From Oreohelix idahoensis (lineage: Eukaryota; Mollusca; Gastropoda; Stylommatophora; Oreohelicidae): DNA of 64,000 nt. The position numbers and the translations under genes were made by a program. Positions 21,710 through 33,453 of this stretch are shown here, piece after piece; positions within the stretch are counted from its first letter, which is position 1, and each line of letters starts with the position of its first letter. The notes under the pieces were generated by a model. It saw only the letters and a program-made list of their open reading frames with translations, had not been told where the DNA came from and ran no database searches. The stretch is taken from assembly GCA_024509875.1 (NCBI GenBank), contig JAMPIV010005834.1:1-64000 (forward strand), read 5' to 3'.

Positions 21710-21980
21710 CGCTAGTAACCGTTAATCAATATCACCAAATACAGAAGTAACCGTTAATTCATATCACCAAACACAGAAGTAACCGTTAATTAATTTCACC
21801 AAAGACAGAAGTAACCGTTTATTGATGTCACCAAAGACAGAAGTAACCGTTAATTAATTTCATCAAAAACAAGTAACCGATATTATAATTCACCAAAGAC
21901 AGAAGTAACCGTTAATTGATTTCGTAAAAGACAGAAGTAACCGTTAATTAATTTCACAAAAGACAGAAGTAACGGTAAAT
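21710..21980. repeat. 32-bp minisatellite, about eight copies
   Basis: The unit begins AGAAGTAACCGTTAATTAAT and ends TTCACCAAAGAC. Copies vary at a few bases, and one is altered near 21865-21890. Confidence 0.9.
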
Positions 21981-22339
21981 TAATCGTAAATAAATGTTGA
22001 AATACCATGAGTAGTTCACGGGGGCCTCTGAGGAGAGAAATGGGATTACTATACCTTCAGACAACTTGCAAGAGGCATTAAATATTAGGCTATGCATTCA
22101 GCAAGCAACCTCAATGTGTTTAAAAGAAGAAAAAAAACATTCTTTAGAAATTACAACCGCAAGGGCACATAAATGTGTTGATGCAGGCGTTCAGCCAGGA
22201 GGCCAGCTACGGTTGTATTTCCACGCTCCGTGTGGGGTGAAAAAAAAAGGAAGACATAACCAAGTGACAAGTTAGATTGTAAGCTCATAGAAAAAAATGC
22301 ACTACTGTACTGTGATATTTATAAGAGGAAACGATAGTT

Positions 22340-22570
22340 CCAAATCAGGTACTGGGGTGTGAAATGTTAGAGACTTCAGCTATACTAGGTCACAGCTTTA
22401 TGATGTAAGGGTGATCTGTTTTCTTCCTCGTTGTTTTTTGCCTTCCACACTTCAAGAGCAGAGTGAGTACCCATTTTTTACAGCTGGGTAGACTGGAGTG
22501 GTCCTGATTTTGAACATATTGGTTTACCACAAGAAACTAATGCTCTAACCATTCAGCCACTCAAACGCTC
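22340..22570 (-). mobile_element. tRNA-derived SINE (family 2)
   Basis: On the minus strand: a tRNA-like head with A box TGGCTGAATGGTTAGAGC, a weak B box GTTCAAAATC, then the family body CCAGTCTACCCAGCTG ... CACTCTGCTCTTGA and a tail with AGTCTCTAACA. Other copies: 26490-26685 (-), 26686-27060 (+), 34045-34260 (-), 55541-55772 (+), 55785-55905 (+), and a tail fragment at 25820-25872 (-). Confidence 0.75.
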
Positions 22571-22679
22571 AATGTCCAACTGAAATGTTTCAGGGGAAGC
22601 TATCAAATGCTGAGTTACCTCTCCTGTTTAATGCACGCATTTTATTCTTTCAGCAAAGGCTGATGGAAACGCGGTGATA

Positions 22680-23425
22680 ACCATTCACCACCATCACTAC
22701 CACAACCACCACCATTATCGTCATCGTTTATCACCACCATCATCATCGTCATCATCATTGTCATCACCATCATCATCATCACCACCACCATCGTCATCAT
22801 CACGATCATCATCCCCATCATCATTATCATCATCATCATCACCACATCATCATCACATCATCATCATCATCATCACCACCATCATCACCACATCATTATC
22901 ATCATCATTATCATCATCATCATTATCATCATCATCACCACATCATCATCACCACCATCATCACCATCATCATCACCACCATCATAACCACCATCATCAC
23001 CACCATCATTTTCATCATCATCACCACCATCATCACCACCATCATCATCACATCATCATCACCATCATCATCATCACATCATCATCACCATCATCACCAT
23101 CATCATCACATCATCATCACATCATCATCACCATCATCATCACAACCATCATCACCACCATCATCACCATCATCATTATCATCATCATCACCACCATCAT
23201 CACCACATCATCATCATCACATCATCATCACCATCATCATCACCACCATCATCACCACCATCATCATCACTATCATCATCACATCATCACATCATCATCA
23301 CATCATCATCACCATCATCATCAACACCATCATCATCACATCATCATCACCATCTTCATCACATCCTCATTACCATCATCATCACATCATCATCACCATC
23401 ATCATCACCACCATCACCATCATCG
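22680..23425. repeat. (CAT/CAC)n trinucleotide tract, about 745 bp
   Basis: Nearly pure ATC and ACC trinucleotides. The 266-residue His/Ser/Ile-rich open frame across it is a low-complexity artefact. Confidence 0.97.
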
Positions 23426-23439
23426 ATACCTGTCAGCTC

Positions 23440-23800
23440 ACTGTGAAGCACATGTCATCTACAACAGGAAGTAAATCCCCCCTGTCCTGTGCCATCCACT
23501 CAAGGATTGTCCAGGTCTTCTTTATTCCTTTCATTTCTGTCTCCAGTTTTTGTTTCCATGTGTACTTTGGTGCCCCTTTATTTCTGTTACACTTGAGATT
23601 CCACAACAGAGACCCCCCTGTAATGATATCAATTTCTTTCCTTAATCTGTCGCCTATCGAACATCAGCGTTTTCTCCTCACATTATGTTTCATTGGCACT
23701 GTTCTGGTTCTGTACATCGGTTCTTCTTTGGTGATCTTGTCATACCATTTCAATCTTTCTATTTGGCGCAAGCACCCATTTATGAAAGTCTGTATCTGAA
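23440..23800 (-). repeat. Probable LINE 3' remnant
   Basis: On the minus strand short pieces such as IERLKWYDKITKEEP, followed by MYRTRTVP, look like a decayed non-LTR C-terminus. It adjoins an opposite-strand LINE tail. Low confidence. Confidence 0.3.
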
Positions 23801-23811
23801 GGAAAGTGAAA

Positions 23812-24025
23812 TAGGGGCTGAACTAAAAACAACCTGGCGGAGAACTGTGGAAGCCAAGATGCAAAGAATGAACCAGAGCTGGGGAACTGCACGAAGGATG
23901 GTCGCCGAATGAGCAAAATGGAAGCAGTTTGTTACGGCCCTACAAGACTCCACTAAGCGTGATGGCCACTGACTGCTTTGACAGTCGGCGGCTAAGGATC
24001 AAAGAAGGAGAAGAAGAAGAAGAAT
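23812..24025 (+). pseudogene. Non-LTR element C-terminus and 3' end (family D)
   Basis: Reads TTWRRTVEAKMQRMNQSWGT, ARRMVAE, then WKQFVTALQDSTKRDGH and a stop. The 3' UTR contains TGACTGCTTTGACAGTCGG and a GAAGAA tail. The same 3' end occurs at 59365-59760 (+), and reversed related ends occur near 47105 and 59820. Only about 60 residues survive. Confidence 0.75.
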
Positions 24026-24235
24026 AAGTATCTTTCTGACATTTTTGTTGTCCTCTATCAACCTCAGAAACCTCAACAAGAGTATCGACGATAATTAATC
24101 GTTAATAAGTAAAGAAATGATAAACGAACTAGAAGTTCTCAGAAACAAAACACTCCAGCGGTTACATAACTGTGAGCTAAAGAAGAAAGAAGAAAAGAGC
24201 GCCGTGCAGGATGAAAGAAAGTATAAGAATAACCT

Positions 24236-24383
<148 letters not shown>

Positions 24384-24442
24384 TATATATAGGGTTATTT
24401 AGAAGAAGAATAATTATAGCTGAAACTCTTGCACAGGTAATA

Positions 24443-24757
24443 GTGAGAACATGGAAGATATACTGTCCATCAACGCTTGGGAATCTCTCTAGCGTCGACA
24501 AACCGTTGACAGTTGTCTTAGGAAAATGTCTGCTGTCCGATCTTGAAAAGGCACTGACTAGACAGGAGTTCTTCACGAACGAATCTTCTGGTACCAAGTG
24601 CGCTTCGTACAATGAAACTTGCTTGTATGAATGTACGTCGTGCAATCCACGATTAGAGTACATGAAGTCACTTAAGCAGGGACACATTGAGATACTGAGC
24701 ATGGTTCAGGCTATCAACTTTCGAATTATTCGAACTGTAGATATATATATTTCTTAA
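24443..24757 (+). other. Orphan open frame, 104 codons, unrecognised
   Basis: A frame from ATG 24443 with six Cys, several clustered in CASYNETCLYECTSCNPR, preceded by TCTTGCACAG, which could serve as a splice acceptor. I do not recognise a family. The last residues run into AT-repeat-derived DIYIS. It could be a stray exon or chance; composition alone does not decide. Confidence 0.2.
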
Positions 24758-24759
24758 GA

Positions 24760-25815
24760 ACACTATATAGAATTAATTTCCACAGGTATTAATTATAAAT
24801 CCACACAGGAATGTAATTATGGAACTGGCTGTAAACAGGCTAAGCTCGGGGAGAGTCTTCCAATTATTCTCCGCAATTGTTGGTAACTTCGTACTGACTT
24901 CTGGGGAACGTGTTGCTAGATTTCTGGATTGCCAATGAATGACAATTCTGGTGCTGTGTCCTCTGACTTCGCCACTTCCACCACTAATTCGTCATACATC
25001 TTGCAAAGCGATGACTACATGCTCGCGTGCAGTTTCAGTGCCCATCAGTTGCTAAAAGTGGGTGAGCTCTCGTAACAAATTCTTCGCCTACTTGCTTCGC
25101 CTATTTGCTAAGTGTTTGGTGACGAGACAAACCGTGGGTTGGGATATGCCGCGCAATACAGAAATTATCCACCCTTTGTCAACAAGTCTTTCTCTTTTGC
25201 GGCTCGACTGAAGTCCCCTTGTGCTGCTTGTCTTAGGGCGCCGTCTTTTGTACATTGTTGCATAGCACGCGGGCAGCTTCATTTAATCTCATCTTTCATT
25301 GTCCTTCCACGTAGACAACATCTAAGTTCCTATGCCGCTCTCAAAGTCTAACATTTGGTAAAAATGTTACTGCACGTCTAGCGAGTCTTGTTTTCAATCG
25401 CTCTGGTGGCGTGCTATTGTGCACAAATGTAGTGAGACTCACTTTGTTTAAATAGGAGGTTAAAATATCAAACGAATTCTTTTATGGCCATTGTGGCTGT
25501 CTCCCACGTTAAATCATAACCTGTCTAACGAGCCAGATGTGTTCCAAAAGATAATGTAAGTTTGAGAAATATCAAATGTGATTAAAGTTACACTTAAGTA
25601 AAAGCCGCGATTAGAAAAGATTACTTTAAAAATGATGAAAGAGCAAAAACGTAAGAGAAATAAATTAAAAACGATGCTGAAAAAGGTGAAAGACGACAAA
25701 TATGGGAACATTTTATCACAATGATGATGATGATGAAGATAATATTGTTGATGATTATGATGCAGGAAAAAATAAATACACAACAATAGATGGATAAAAG
25801 TGGTCCCATAACAGA
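24760..25815. other. No gene seen
   Basis: About 1 kb without a recognised element, apart from short GAT repeats near 25722-25735. Confidence 0.35.
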
Positions 25816-25819
25816 TACT

Positions 25820-25872
25820 GCCGTAAGGAAGTGAAGTGTTTGAGACTTCCCCTATACTAGTGTCGCAGCGCT
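25820..25872 (-). mobile_element. SINE family 2 tail fragment
   Basis: ACTGCCGTAAGG ... GAGACTTCCCCTATACTAG matches the tail of the copies at 22340 and 34045. From 25873 to 26490 I see nothing. Confidence 0.5.
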
Positions 25873-26489
25873 ATTTAGCAGTGCATCTGTATATTGTGTT
25901 CGGCCAGAAAGTTAGCCGGGCAACGCCGGGTCTAGCCGAACGGGTATGTCATGTGACTACCGGAAGCCGGGAAATCAGGCGCAAATGCGATCAGTTAAAA
26001 TCTGGCCGCCGTCCTGGATGGACGCTGACACTTCCCTTTGCCAACAAGTTAGCTGTTTGATTCATGTTACGGACTATTTGTGCTGAATGCTTGCCATTTT
26101 GGTTCTGGTAGATTATGACGTGTAATTCTAGATCTGTGTAGTGTCTAGTGGGTATTTTCTACATGCGGTAAATCTATAAATTGACTATAATTTGAGTATA
26201 TCTTGGTCACAGTTTTTTCCCGCTCAGGTGAGCGATAGTCATCCCAAGGTATTCTCAGTATAAGTTGTACTGTCGTGTATGATGATGATAAACTGAGCTG
26301 TTATGCAAGTTTATAGTGACATTTCATTATTGTAATTTTGATGTGTTATTGGCCGTGTGTGGCCGTATTGTGTGTGCTTATAATTAAAGGGAAGTACCTG
26401 TAGAAGGTGTTGATTACTTATGTCAGCCATTGTTGTGTGGTCATACTTCTGGAAGACAAGCTTATTATTGTTATGATAAATCCACACTG

Positions 26490-26685
26490 CATTGGTAGAA
26501 CCATAGTAAATTGGGTTGCTGACAACTAGGTCTCAGATTTATGAGGTGACTGGTTCTCTTTCCCTCTGTCTTTGCCTTCACTACTTCACGAGGAAAGCCA
26601 TGTACCCATTTACAGCTAGGTAGACTCGAGCGTGATGCTACCAAGTTTGAACCCGGTACCATATCCGCAGCATCAGATTGGCTAA
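26490..26685 (-). mobile_element. SINE family 2 copy
   Basis: On the minus strand: GGTTCAAACTTGGTAGCATC, then the CTCGAGTCTACCTAGCTG body and TGGGTACATGGC. It lies head-to-head with the next copy. Confidence 0.7.
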
Positions 26686-27060
26686 GTGGTGACAGCACTT
26701 TCTTCCCGCGCTACAGTTACTAAGTTCCGTGCTCACAACCTGTTAGTGTCATGCTCGAGTCTACCCAGCTGTAAGTGGGTACCTGACTCTGCTCTTGAGT
26801 TAGGAATCGCAAAGGCACCATGGAAAATGTCACCACCTCTCATAAAGTTGGTCCTAGAATGGAGAGAGAAGCAGAAGAGAGGAGAACACGTCGAAAGGAA
26901 CACTAGAAAAAAAAAAGAAACTAAGGAATGTCACCTCAGTGGCGCATCCCCAAAGTCAGTTATGATTGAAGGGGCTACTATTGTTATTATTGGTATGGAG
27001 GAAATTATAACATCTCACTCCGCTACGGCAGTGTCTGCTATGGGATTAAATTGACCTTTG
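26686..27060 (+). mobile_element. SINE family 2 copy
   Basis: Tract beginning TAAGTGGTGACAGC, then CTCGAGTCTACCCAGCTG, TGGGTACCTGACTCTGCTC and a 3' part with GGCAGTGTCTGC and TTGACCT. It is interrupted by an A- and G-rich stretch (26860-26930). The 122-codon frame across it is not a gene. Confidence 0.7.
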
Positions 27061-27960
27061 ACCTGTAGCGAGTGTCCCGTGTAGTTCCAGTGGGTCTCTA
27101 GGGAGTCAAAGAAAGAACACGACCACGTCTTCTTCAGGTATGTCGTAAAAGGCAACTAAGAGGAATTTGTGCATCTAGCTGGCACATGTCAAATGAGTGG
27201 CTACAGAAGCCACTGTTGCACGAGCAGTTAACTTATTTTATTGAGACATCCTGCAAGGTGACCAGATCCATGCTCCACAGGAAGCAAGTAGGGAAATGAT
27301 AATCATGATCACAAAGATTATTATAATCATAGGCTGACAATGAAATTATGTCTGTTGTCGCTGCCTTCCCCCAATCCCTCAAAATTCTACCTTTGGGTTT
27401 GCCTCGCTTTGCGTATTGATTCGGATTAAACGGTCCTTCGCATCAAAATAATGAGATAAATGATCCTGGAAATGATGGATTGATGGGGTGACGGACGTAG
27501 GTAGTTAACGTTTTTTACATTTTATATCCACTTGTGTCCTTTAGCGTGGTGGGAAGAAGCAGTTTTTGTGCACGCTGTGTTTTTTGGGTAGCGTCATTTC
27601 CATATTTTTTTGTTATGTTTTCAGATTTGTTACTAACCCCCAAACCTGGCGGACTGGTTATACTCTCTTAATCCGGCCTCTCGTCACGAAATTTTTTTAA
27701 ATGTTGGCTGAACCTGCCCAGAGCACAAGGCACCCGCTGACGTTGCTCATAGTATCCCCCGGGCACGTAAGTAGTTCCACCAGGTGAAGATGGAGGCTAT
27801 ATTAATTCTCTAAGAACGTCCGTCCTGTCTCACACAAACTTTTTGTAGCAGTCTATAAATTATATAAAAGTCAAGCGCTTCTGGTCTTTGCACTAAACTG
27901 CACGACACTTAATGTAACGCGTATTTTTTCGCACAAAATTTGCATGTATATTTTAAATGT
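27061..27960. other. No gene seen
   Basis: 900 bp with no recognised element on either strand. Confidence 0.35.
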
Positions 27961-27964
27961 ACAG

Positions 27965-28240
27965 GAACATTGGCTCCTAAATACCATCGCAATAAGGAAG
28001 CTGAAATTTTTCGGTCATATAAAAAGACATAATAGTCTGGAAAAAAACAGTGATGGAAGGCATGGTCCCTGGAAAAAGGGGAAGGGGTCGACCTAGACGA
28101 CGGTGGACCCAGGACATCACAGAGAGTCTGAACTTGTCTTTGGCTGATGCAGGTCGACTTGCCCAGAATCGTGATGCGTTCAGAGCAGCTGTAATGGAGA
28201 CAACGTTCTGGAAAGAATACGTCACATGATGATGATGATA
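27965..28240 (+). pseudogene. Non-LTR element C-terminus (family E)
   Basis: Reads, through one frameshift, KLKFFGHIKRHNSLEK, then GRGRPRRRWTQDI, LADAGRLAQNRDAFRAAVM and FWKEYVT with a stop, then ATGATGATGAT. A near copy is at 54975-55250. It is cut at its 5' end and sits directly against the RTE insertion. Confidence 0.8.
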
Positions 28241-28253
28241 TTTTAAATAATAA

Positions 28254-31200
28254 TAATAATAATAAATTCTTTAAGCACCAAACACGGCGCATAAGGCAGA
28301 AACCAGTGCTCTCCAGGTTGTTCGTTGTGACGCCACTCCTCTTAGCTCTTGCACATTATTTAGGCCCAACGTTCTTCCTTCTCTTATTATTGTTCTTCTG
28401 AGTGTTTCTTTTGGTCTTCCTTTTTTCCTCTTACCCTCAGGAACCCAAGTGAGCGCCTGTAGTGGTATTCTGTTGTTTTGCATTCGTAGGACATGACCGA
28501 TATATGACCATCGTCTTTTCCTTATATAGTCGGAGACATATTTCTGCCTAGAGTCTTCTCTTATTTGTCGATTAGTCTTGAATTCTTTCCAACTGATGTT
28601 CATGAGTTTTCTAAGACATTTGTTCTCGAATGTATTCAGCTTGTTCTCCAATGATTTTGTTATTTTCCAACTCTCACAGCCGTATGTTAACACTGAGATA
28701 ACATTTGAATTAAACAGACGAAGCTTGGTATGTATATTCAATGATCGTAATTTCCAAATGTTAGATAATCTATTGAAGGCGCTAGCTGCCAAAGCAATTC
28801 TAGTATGGATTTCTCTTGTTGTGTCACCATCCTGAGTCATTTTACTGCCTAAATAATTGAAACTTTCAACTTTCTGTAGTTTTTCCCCGTTCAAGATGAT
28901 ATCAAAGGTCTCGTTAGAAAAGTTCATAGCTTTAGTTTTAGAGGCATTTATTTGGAGACCTATTTTAACCGAGAGATGACACAAATTATTTATTGCTTCT
29001 TGGGATTGTCTTGGTGTTGAACTTAAGAATGCTACATCATCTGCGAAATCCAGGTCCCCCAGGAATTTTCCATTTGTCCATTTTATACCCAATTGTTCAT
29101 TGTGGGTATAGTTTCTCATAACCCAATCAATAGCTATTCCAAAAAGTAGTGGTGACATAATACAGCCTTGTTTCACCCCTGTTTCTACTGTAAACCATTC
29201 TGTATTCCCTTTATTTGTTCTAACACAACATCTTGCATTGTCATATAGCGCTTTGATTATATTCACATATTTTGTTGGAAAACCATAGATTGTAAGTATC
29301 TTCCACAATGATGGGCGGTGTAGACTATCAAAGGCTTTTTGAAAATCGACGAAGGTGATAATAAGTGGCGATTGCCTTTCCACTGATTCTTCTATAATTG
29401 TTCTTAGTGTGAATATTTGATCAATACATGATCGTTTCGGCCTGAAACCCGCTTGTTCTTCTCTGATCTTTTCGTCAGCATGCAATTTAAGTCTTTCTAA
29501 CATCATGCAACATAATAATTTTCCAGGTACTGATAATAGAGATATACCACGCCAGTTATTACAGTCTGATAGATCACCTTTCTTCGGTAACTTTACAATA
29601 ATACTGTCTTTCCATTGTTGTGGTGGTTGTTCTTCTCTCCATACTTCATTTATAATATCTAAAATTCTCAAGAGGTTGTTGTCATTAACTGCTTTAATCA
29701 TTTCCCCTGAAATTTCGTCAACTCCAGCAGCTTTAAAATTTTTTAATCTTTTAACGGCTTGTTTGATCTCGTCCAGCGTGAATTCATCGCAAGTTATTGG
29801 CAAGGTGGTTGTGGGTGTTTCATTATTAAAATCAGGTGTTACTGTTGGTGGTGGTCTGTTTAGCACCTCCATGAAGTGCTCAGCCCATCTCTTCATTTGT
29901 TCTTTTTCTGTTGGTATTGAATTCCCTAATTTACCTTTAACAGGTGTTTCCATAGCAGTAGGCTGGTGACATAGTTGTTTTGTAATTTGATAAAGGCACC
30001 TACTATTACCAGTTCTTGCAGCATTTTCAGCTTCTACGGCCAGTTCATTGATGAAATGTCTTTTATCTCTTCGAGTTTTTGTCTTCACTTCTTTATTTAA
30101 CAAGTTATAAGTTAGTTTGCAAGATTCAACTGCATTATGTGTACTTGCCGCTAGTAGTTTAAGTTTTGCTGTTTTCCTTTCTTGTATTTTATCCCAAGTA
30201 TCTTCTCTCATCCATTTTTTCTTTTTATGTACTAGGTATCCGGTGGTCGCTACTGCTGCTTCTGTCATTGCTGTTCTCAGTTGTTCCCATTTAGTATCGA
30301 TTGTCTTGGTGGTGATATCGTTGTCAATTTTGCCTAAAGCATCGAAATAGTTGTTCATTTTGACATTATATTCCTCCTTTATATCATTTGATTGCAGTCT
30401 GTGTACATCTATTCTTCTATTTTTATTCTGTTGGTATAACTTCTTCAGTTTAATTCTCAGTTTAGCTATGCAGAGGTTATGATCGCTTCCGATCTCTGCA
30501 CCTCTGTATGCTCTGACGTCTTGAACTGATGAGCGAAATTTAGCGCTTATGCAGAAGTGATCTATCTGGTTCTTAGTTCTGCCATCAGGTGAATTCCATG
30601 TTATCTTGTGGATATTCTTATGTGGAAAGATGGTGTCTGCCACAACGAGGTTTGATATTTCACAAAGTTCTAGAAGTCTTTCGCCATTTTGATTCATACA
30701 GCCTATGCCATGAGTACCGAGATATCTTTGTACTCCATCGTTGTTGTCACCTACTTTGGCATTAAAATCACCCATGACTGCTATTATGTCATGCTTGGGT
30801 ATTGTGTTGATGGTACTTAGAAGTGCTTCATAGAAGTCATCTTTTGTGGTATCAAGAGCGTCGTTAGTTGGTGCATAACATTGTACAATTGAGAGCTTGA
30901 AAAATCGTGTCTGAAATCTAGCTAATATTAGCCTCTCATTGATAGGTACCCAGCTGATAAGCGATGCTGCTGCTTTCTGTGTCATTAGGATGGCTACTCC
31001 CTCTGTGTGACGATTATCATTACTACCAGAGTATATAATTTGCTTTTTTTCTTCTGAAATATATTTTATGCCCTTCCCCGTCCATCTACACTCGCTGACA
31101 CCCAATAAGTCCAACTTATAATTATCCATTTCTTTAATTACTTCTTCCAATTTTCCGTCTTGATACATAGTTCTTACATTCCAGTATCCAATTTTAAAAA

Positions 31201-31510
31201 TCTCCTTAGCCCCCAAGATATTAGAGTGAGTCATGTTTACTGTCGAGCCTGGTTCTGTTTCGGTAACAATAGCTTGTTTTACGATAGTGAATTGTTAACT
31301 CACTGATCAACCCTCCGATCCAACCGACCGATTCGAGGGTTTCGAGGTCAGTTATAGGAAAATATCTACACCACTAGATACTCTGGTGTATCTTTTATTC
31401 TATAATTTAACATAACATGGTACTATCCATCGAAATATACACATTCCTGATGTTTTTCTTTCGGCGTCTAAGGTGAGAAACGAATTTCACCTCCATCTTG
31501 GAAGGGTAGA
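28254..31510 (-). mobile_element. RTE-type LINE, apparently full length
   Basis: About 3.26 kb on the minus strand with one long protein, a very short 3' UTR and a TTATTATT trinucleotide tail, all typical of RTE elements. A possible 12-bp target duplication TTTAAATAATAA flanks it (28242-28253 and 31511-31522). The repeat overlaps the tail's own composition, so the 5' end (about 276 bp of 5' UTR) is provisional. A 5'-truncated sister copy is at 43505-44445. Confidence 0.85.
28271..31234 (-). CDS. RTE-type endonuclease-reverse transcriptase, 987 residues, open
   Basis: One uninterrupted frame. The N-terminal apurinic-like endonuclease (residues about 12-255) shows all usual motifs: IGYWNVRT (Asn), GVSECRW (Glu), YAPTND, GDFNAKVG (Asp/Asn) and SDHNLCIAKL (catalytic His). 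Reverse transcriptase (about 500-760): LKNFKAAGVDEISGEM, GFRPKRSCIDQIFTL, FVDFQKAFDS, GVKQGCIMSPLLF and the catalytic FADDVAFL. The C-terminal segment has LTYGCESWKI, RRWSYIGHVLRM and GKRKKGRPKETL. It nicks the target and copies its own RNA there. The length is usual for RTE. No disabling change is visible, so it may still be active. The first Met (31234) has no competing upstream start in frame nearby. Confidence 0.93.
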   Translation of the reverse strand: MTHSNILGAKEIFKIGYWNVRTMYQDGKLEEVIKEMDNYKLDLLGVSECRWTGKGIKYISEEKKQIIYSGSNDNRHTEGVAILMTQKAAASLISWVPINERLILARFQTRFFKLSIVQCYAPTNDALDTTKDDFYEALLSTINTIPKHDIIAVMGDFNAKVGDNNDGVQRYLGTHGIGCMNQNGERLLELCEISNLVVADTIFPHKNIHKITWNSPDGRTKNQIDHFCISAKFRSSVQDVRAYRGAEIGSDHNLCIAKLRIKLKKLYQQNKNRRIDVHRLQSNDIKEEYNVKMNNYFDALGKIDNDITTKTIDTKWEQLRTAMTEAAVATTGYLVHKKKKWMREDTWDKIQERKTAKLKLLAASTHNAVESCKLTYNLLNKEVKTKTRRDKRHFINELAVEAENAARTGNSRCLYQITKQLCHQPTAMETPVKGKLGNSIPTEKEQMKRWAEHFMEVLNRPPPTVTPDFNNETPTTTLPITCDEFTLDEIKQAVKRLKNFKAAGVDEISGEMIKAVNDNNLLRILDIINEVWREEQPPQQWKDSIIVKLPKKGDLSDCNNWRGISLLSVPGKLLCCMMLERLKLHADEKIREEQAGFRPKRSCIDQIFTLRTIIEESVERQSPLIITFVDFQKAFDSLHRPSLWKILTIYGFPTKYVNIIKALYDNARCCVRTNKGNTEWFTVETGVKQGCIMSPLLFGIAIDWVMRNYTHNEQLGIKWTNGKFLGDLDFADDVAFLSSTPRQSQEAINNLCHLSVKIGLQINASKTKAMNFSNETFDIILNGEKLQKVESFNYLGSKMTQDGDTTREIHTRIALAASAFNRLSNIWKLRSLNIHTKLRLFNSNVISVLTYGCESWKITKSLENKLNTFENKCLRKLMNISWKEFKTNRQIREDSRQKYVSDYIRKRRWSYIGHVLRMQNNRIPLQALTWVPEGKRKKGRPKETLRRTIIREGRTLGLNNVQELRGVASQRTTWRALVSALCAVFGA

Positions 31511-31845
31511 TTTAAATAATAAATAGAAAACATATAGTAAAGTGTCAAAAAATATATAATAAATTGTATTGCTTAAATTTTCTTTTCCGTTTGATTGTTT
31601 CCCTGTGACAGATGATAAATTATATCCTTTGAAAGAAGCCAACATAATTTTTTATTCCCCTTCGACAAAGAAAGGGATAAATTACATCCCTTGAAAAAAA
31701 AAGCCAATATAATTTTTTGAATAACTTCATTCAGATTCAAGAAAATGAGTTCTCCCTCCAGTTTTCTAAATTTGCCGCAGATGCTTTAAAGGTTAAGACG
31801 TTTGCTGTAGTTCTTTCCCCATCGTTATTTTCATGGATATATTTA

Positions 31846-31848
31846 ATA

Positions 31849-31926
<78 letters not shown>
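31846..31926. repeat. (AT)n microsatellite
   Basis: About 80 bp. The flanks 31523-31845 and 31927-32270 hold nothing recognised. Confidence 0.97.
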
Positions 31927-31930
<4 letters not shown>

Positions 31931-32271
31931 TTACACGCACACAGTCATACGGCACTGTGGCAATGAAAGGAAACAAAGAAGGGAAGCTAATCTGGTACTT
32001 CCAAAAGTCTTTGTTTCGCAGTTGTTAATTCTTAGTTATTTCCCTTGAAATATTTAATTAAATTGTTTACTCACAAAAGTAGTTAAATCTACCTCACAAA
32101 AGTAGTTAAATCTACAGGCGTAACTTTCTTGTTATGCTTGGTGCGTTAATAGATGTTTCTGTTCCTTTATTACATTATATTACCCTCTTTTTAGAAATAG
32201 ATAAATTAACCAGAACATCTGAAGAGAACACTTTAAAAAAAGCCAGCAAGATTGGCTCTGTTCTCATTCAT

Positions 32272-32560
32272 TCATTCATATATTAATTTATTCAAGCATT
32301 TCCCTTTCCACTTCCGACAGAGACATTCAAATAAATAAATAAAAAGCGAAACCCGAGGTCTATGAACAGTAAATATATAATATACATGACTTGGTATGTT
32401 TGCAGGTACTTGTAAGAAATAAGCAAGTAGAAAACTAGGCAACACAAAAACAATAGAAGTGATAAGCTTAACGGGTCTCGAACCCAAGACCTTCCGAGCG
32501 GCACCGCCGCCTCGCTATGAGAGTGAATCGTGACTAACCTCACTGCCAACTTGGCACCAC
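32272..32560 (-). mobile_element. tRNA-derived SINE (family 3)
   Basis: On the minus strand: GGTGCCAAGTTGGCAGTGAG (A box TTGGCAGTGAGG region), B box GGTTCGAGACC, then TTGTGTTGCCTAG ... CAAGTACCTGCAAACATACC. Related copies are at 34975-35165 (+), 52149-52340 (-) and 52571-52832. Confidence 0.75.
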
Positions 32561-32658
32561 AAAAAATATGAGTCAGTATGTAAATGAAACACGTTCAGTC
32601 TCGTTCCCTAAGGCCAAAGTTCACGATCATCCATGGCTTCACATGAGGGTCACGCAAC

Positions 32659-32952
32659 GTCATTTATGCTATTAAATGCAAACGTTGCAATATTACTTAC
32701 ATCGGCCAAACGGACATACGACTGGGCGACCGATTCTGCAGACACCTCTATGACATCTCTCAGTTGAAATCCACACCTGTGGCCATCCACTTCAATGGCC
32801 CTGACCACCACGTTGCCACTGACATCCAGGTGACAGCCATCAGATCCTGTTCCTCGGACGCCAACAGTCGGTTTCGCCTGGAACAACACCTCATCCATCT
32901 TATGGGTTGCCTTAAACCCCACGGTTTGAATACCCAACATTCTTTTGTCTGA
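32659..32952 (+). pseudogene. Penelope GIY-YIG endonuclease domain (C-terminal ~97 residues)
   Basis: The frame reads VIYAIKCKRCNITYIGQT, the Cys-bearing GIY-YIG start typical of Penelope. Then come LGDRFCRHLYDI, PVAIHFNGPDHH and CLKPHGLNTQHSFV, then TGA at 32950-32952. The domain itself is uninterrupted. The polymerase that should precede it is missing, so it has no start of its own. The family cleaves DNA for retroelement insertion. Confidence 0.85.
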
Positions 32953-33427
32953 GGCGTCCTTTTCTATCTAGTCCCAGTTGTATTATGACTTTCTACTATG
33001 ACGATCGCCCATATTTTTGTTTTTTTATCACTTTTACCTCACTTTTTTTTCTGTTATTGATTATCTTATTTCATTTAATTGTAATTTCTAAATTTTTTAT
33101 CTTTTCATTTTTTATTATTATTATTTGTTTTTAAATTGTATTATTATTATTTTTTATTTATTTATTATTGTTTTAATATTTATTTATTTCCCCCCCCCCC
33201 CTCCCCCACTTTTCCCTCACTCTGTTTTCCTGTCCTTGTTTTCATTATTTGCTATTTTTTTTTTTTTTTAATGTACCAGCCACTTCCGCTTTTCGGTTTA
33301 GTGGCAGCCATCTTTGCTCCAACATGTGACTGGACATAAGGGAGTATTTTTTTCTCTTATTTTTATAGTTTCATGTTCTCTACTTAATTCTCACTTTCTT
33401 TTCCTCCTGTCTCTTGTTTGTCTGTCC

Positions 33428-33453
33428 CTGACGAAGGCCTTGTGGCCGCAACG
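33428..33453 (+). ncRNA. Hammerhead-like ribozyme core (probably inactive)
   Basis: CTGACGA, then a GGCC-TTGT-GGCC stem-loop, then GCAACG where GAAACG is expected. Penelope elements are known to carry hammerhead motifs. The replaced core base and the unassigned outer stems argue against activity. Confidence 0.4.

Noticed and set aside
21710..21980. CRISPR-like array of 32-bp repeats
   Set aside because: The units are contiguous without unique spacers, so this is an ordinary minisatellite in a eukaryote.
22674..23474. 266-codon His/Ser-rich open frame
   Set aside because: It is a direct translation of the CAT/CAC repeat; open frames also exist on the other strand.
28578..30350. Plus-strand frames opposite the RTE protein (28578, 29505, 30117)
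   Set aside because: Antisense shadows of the 987-residue frame.
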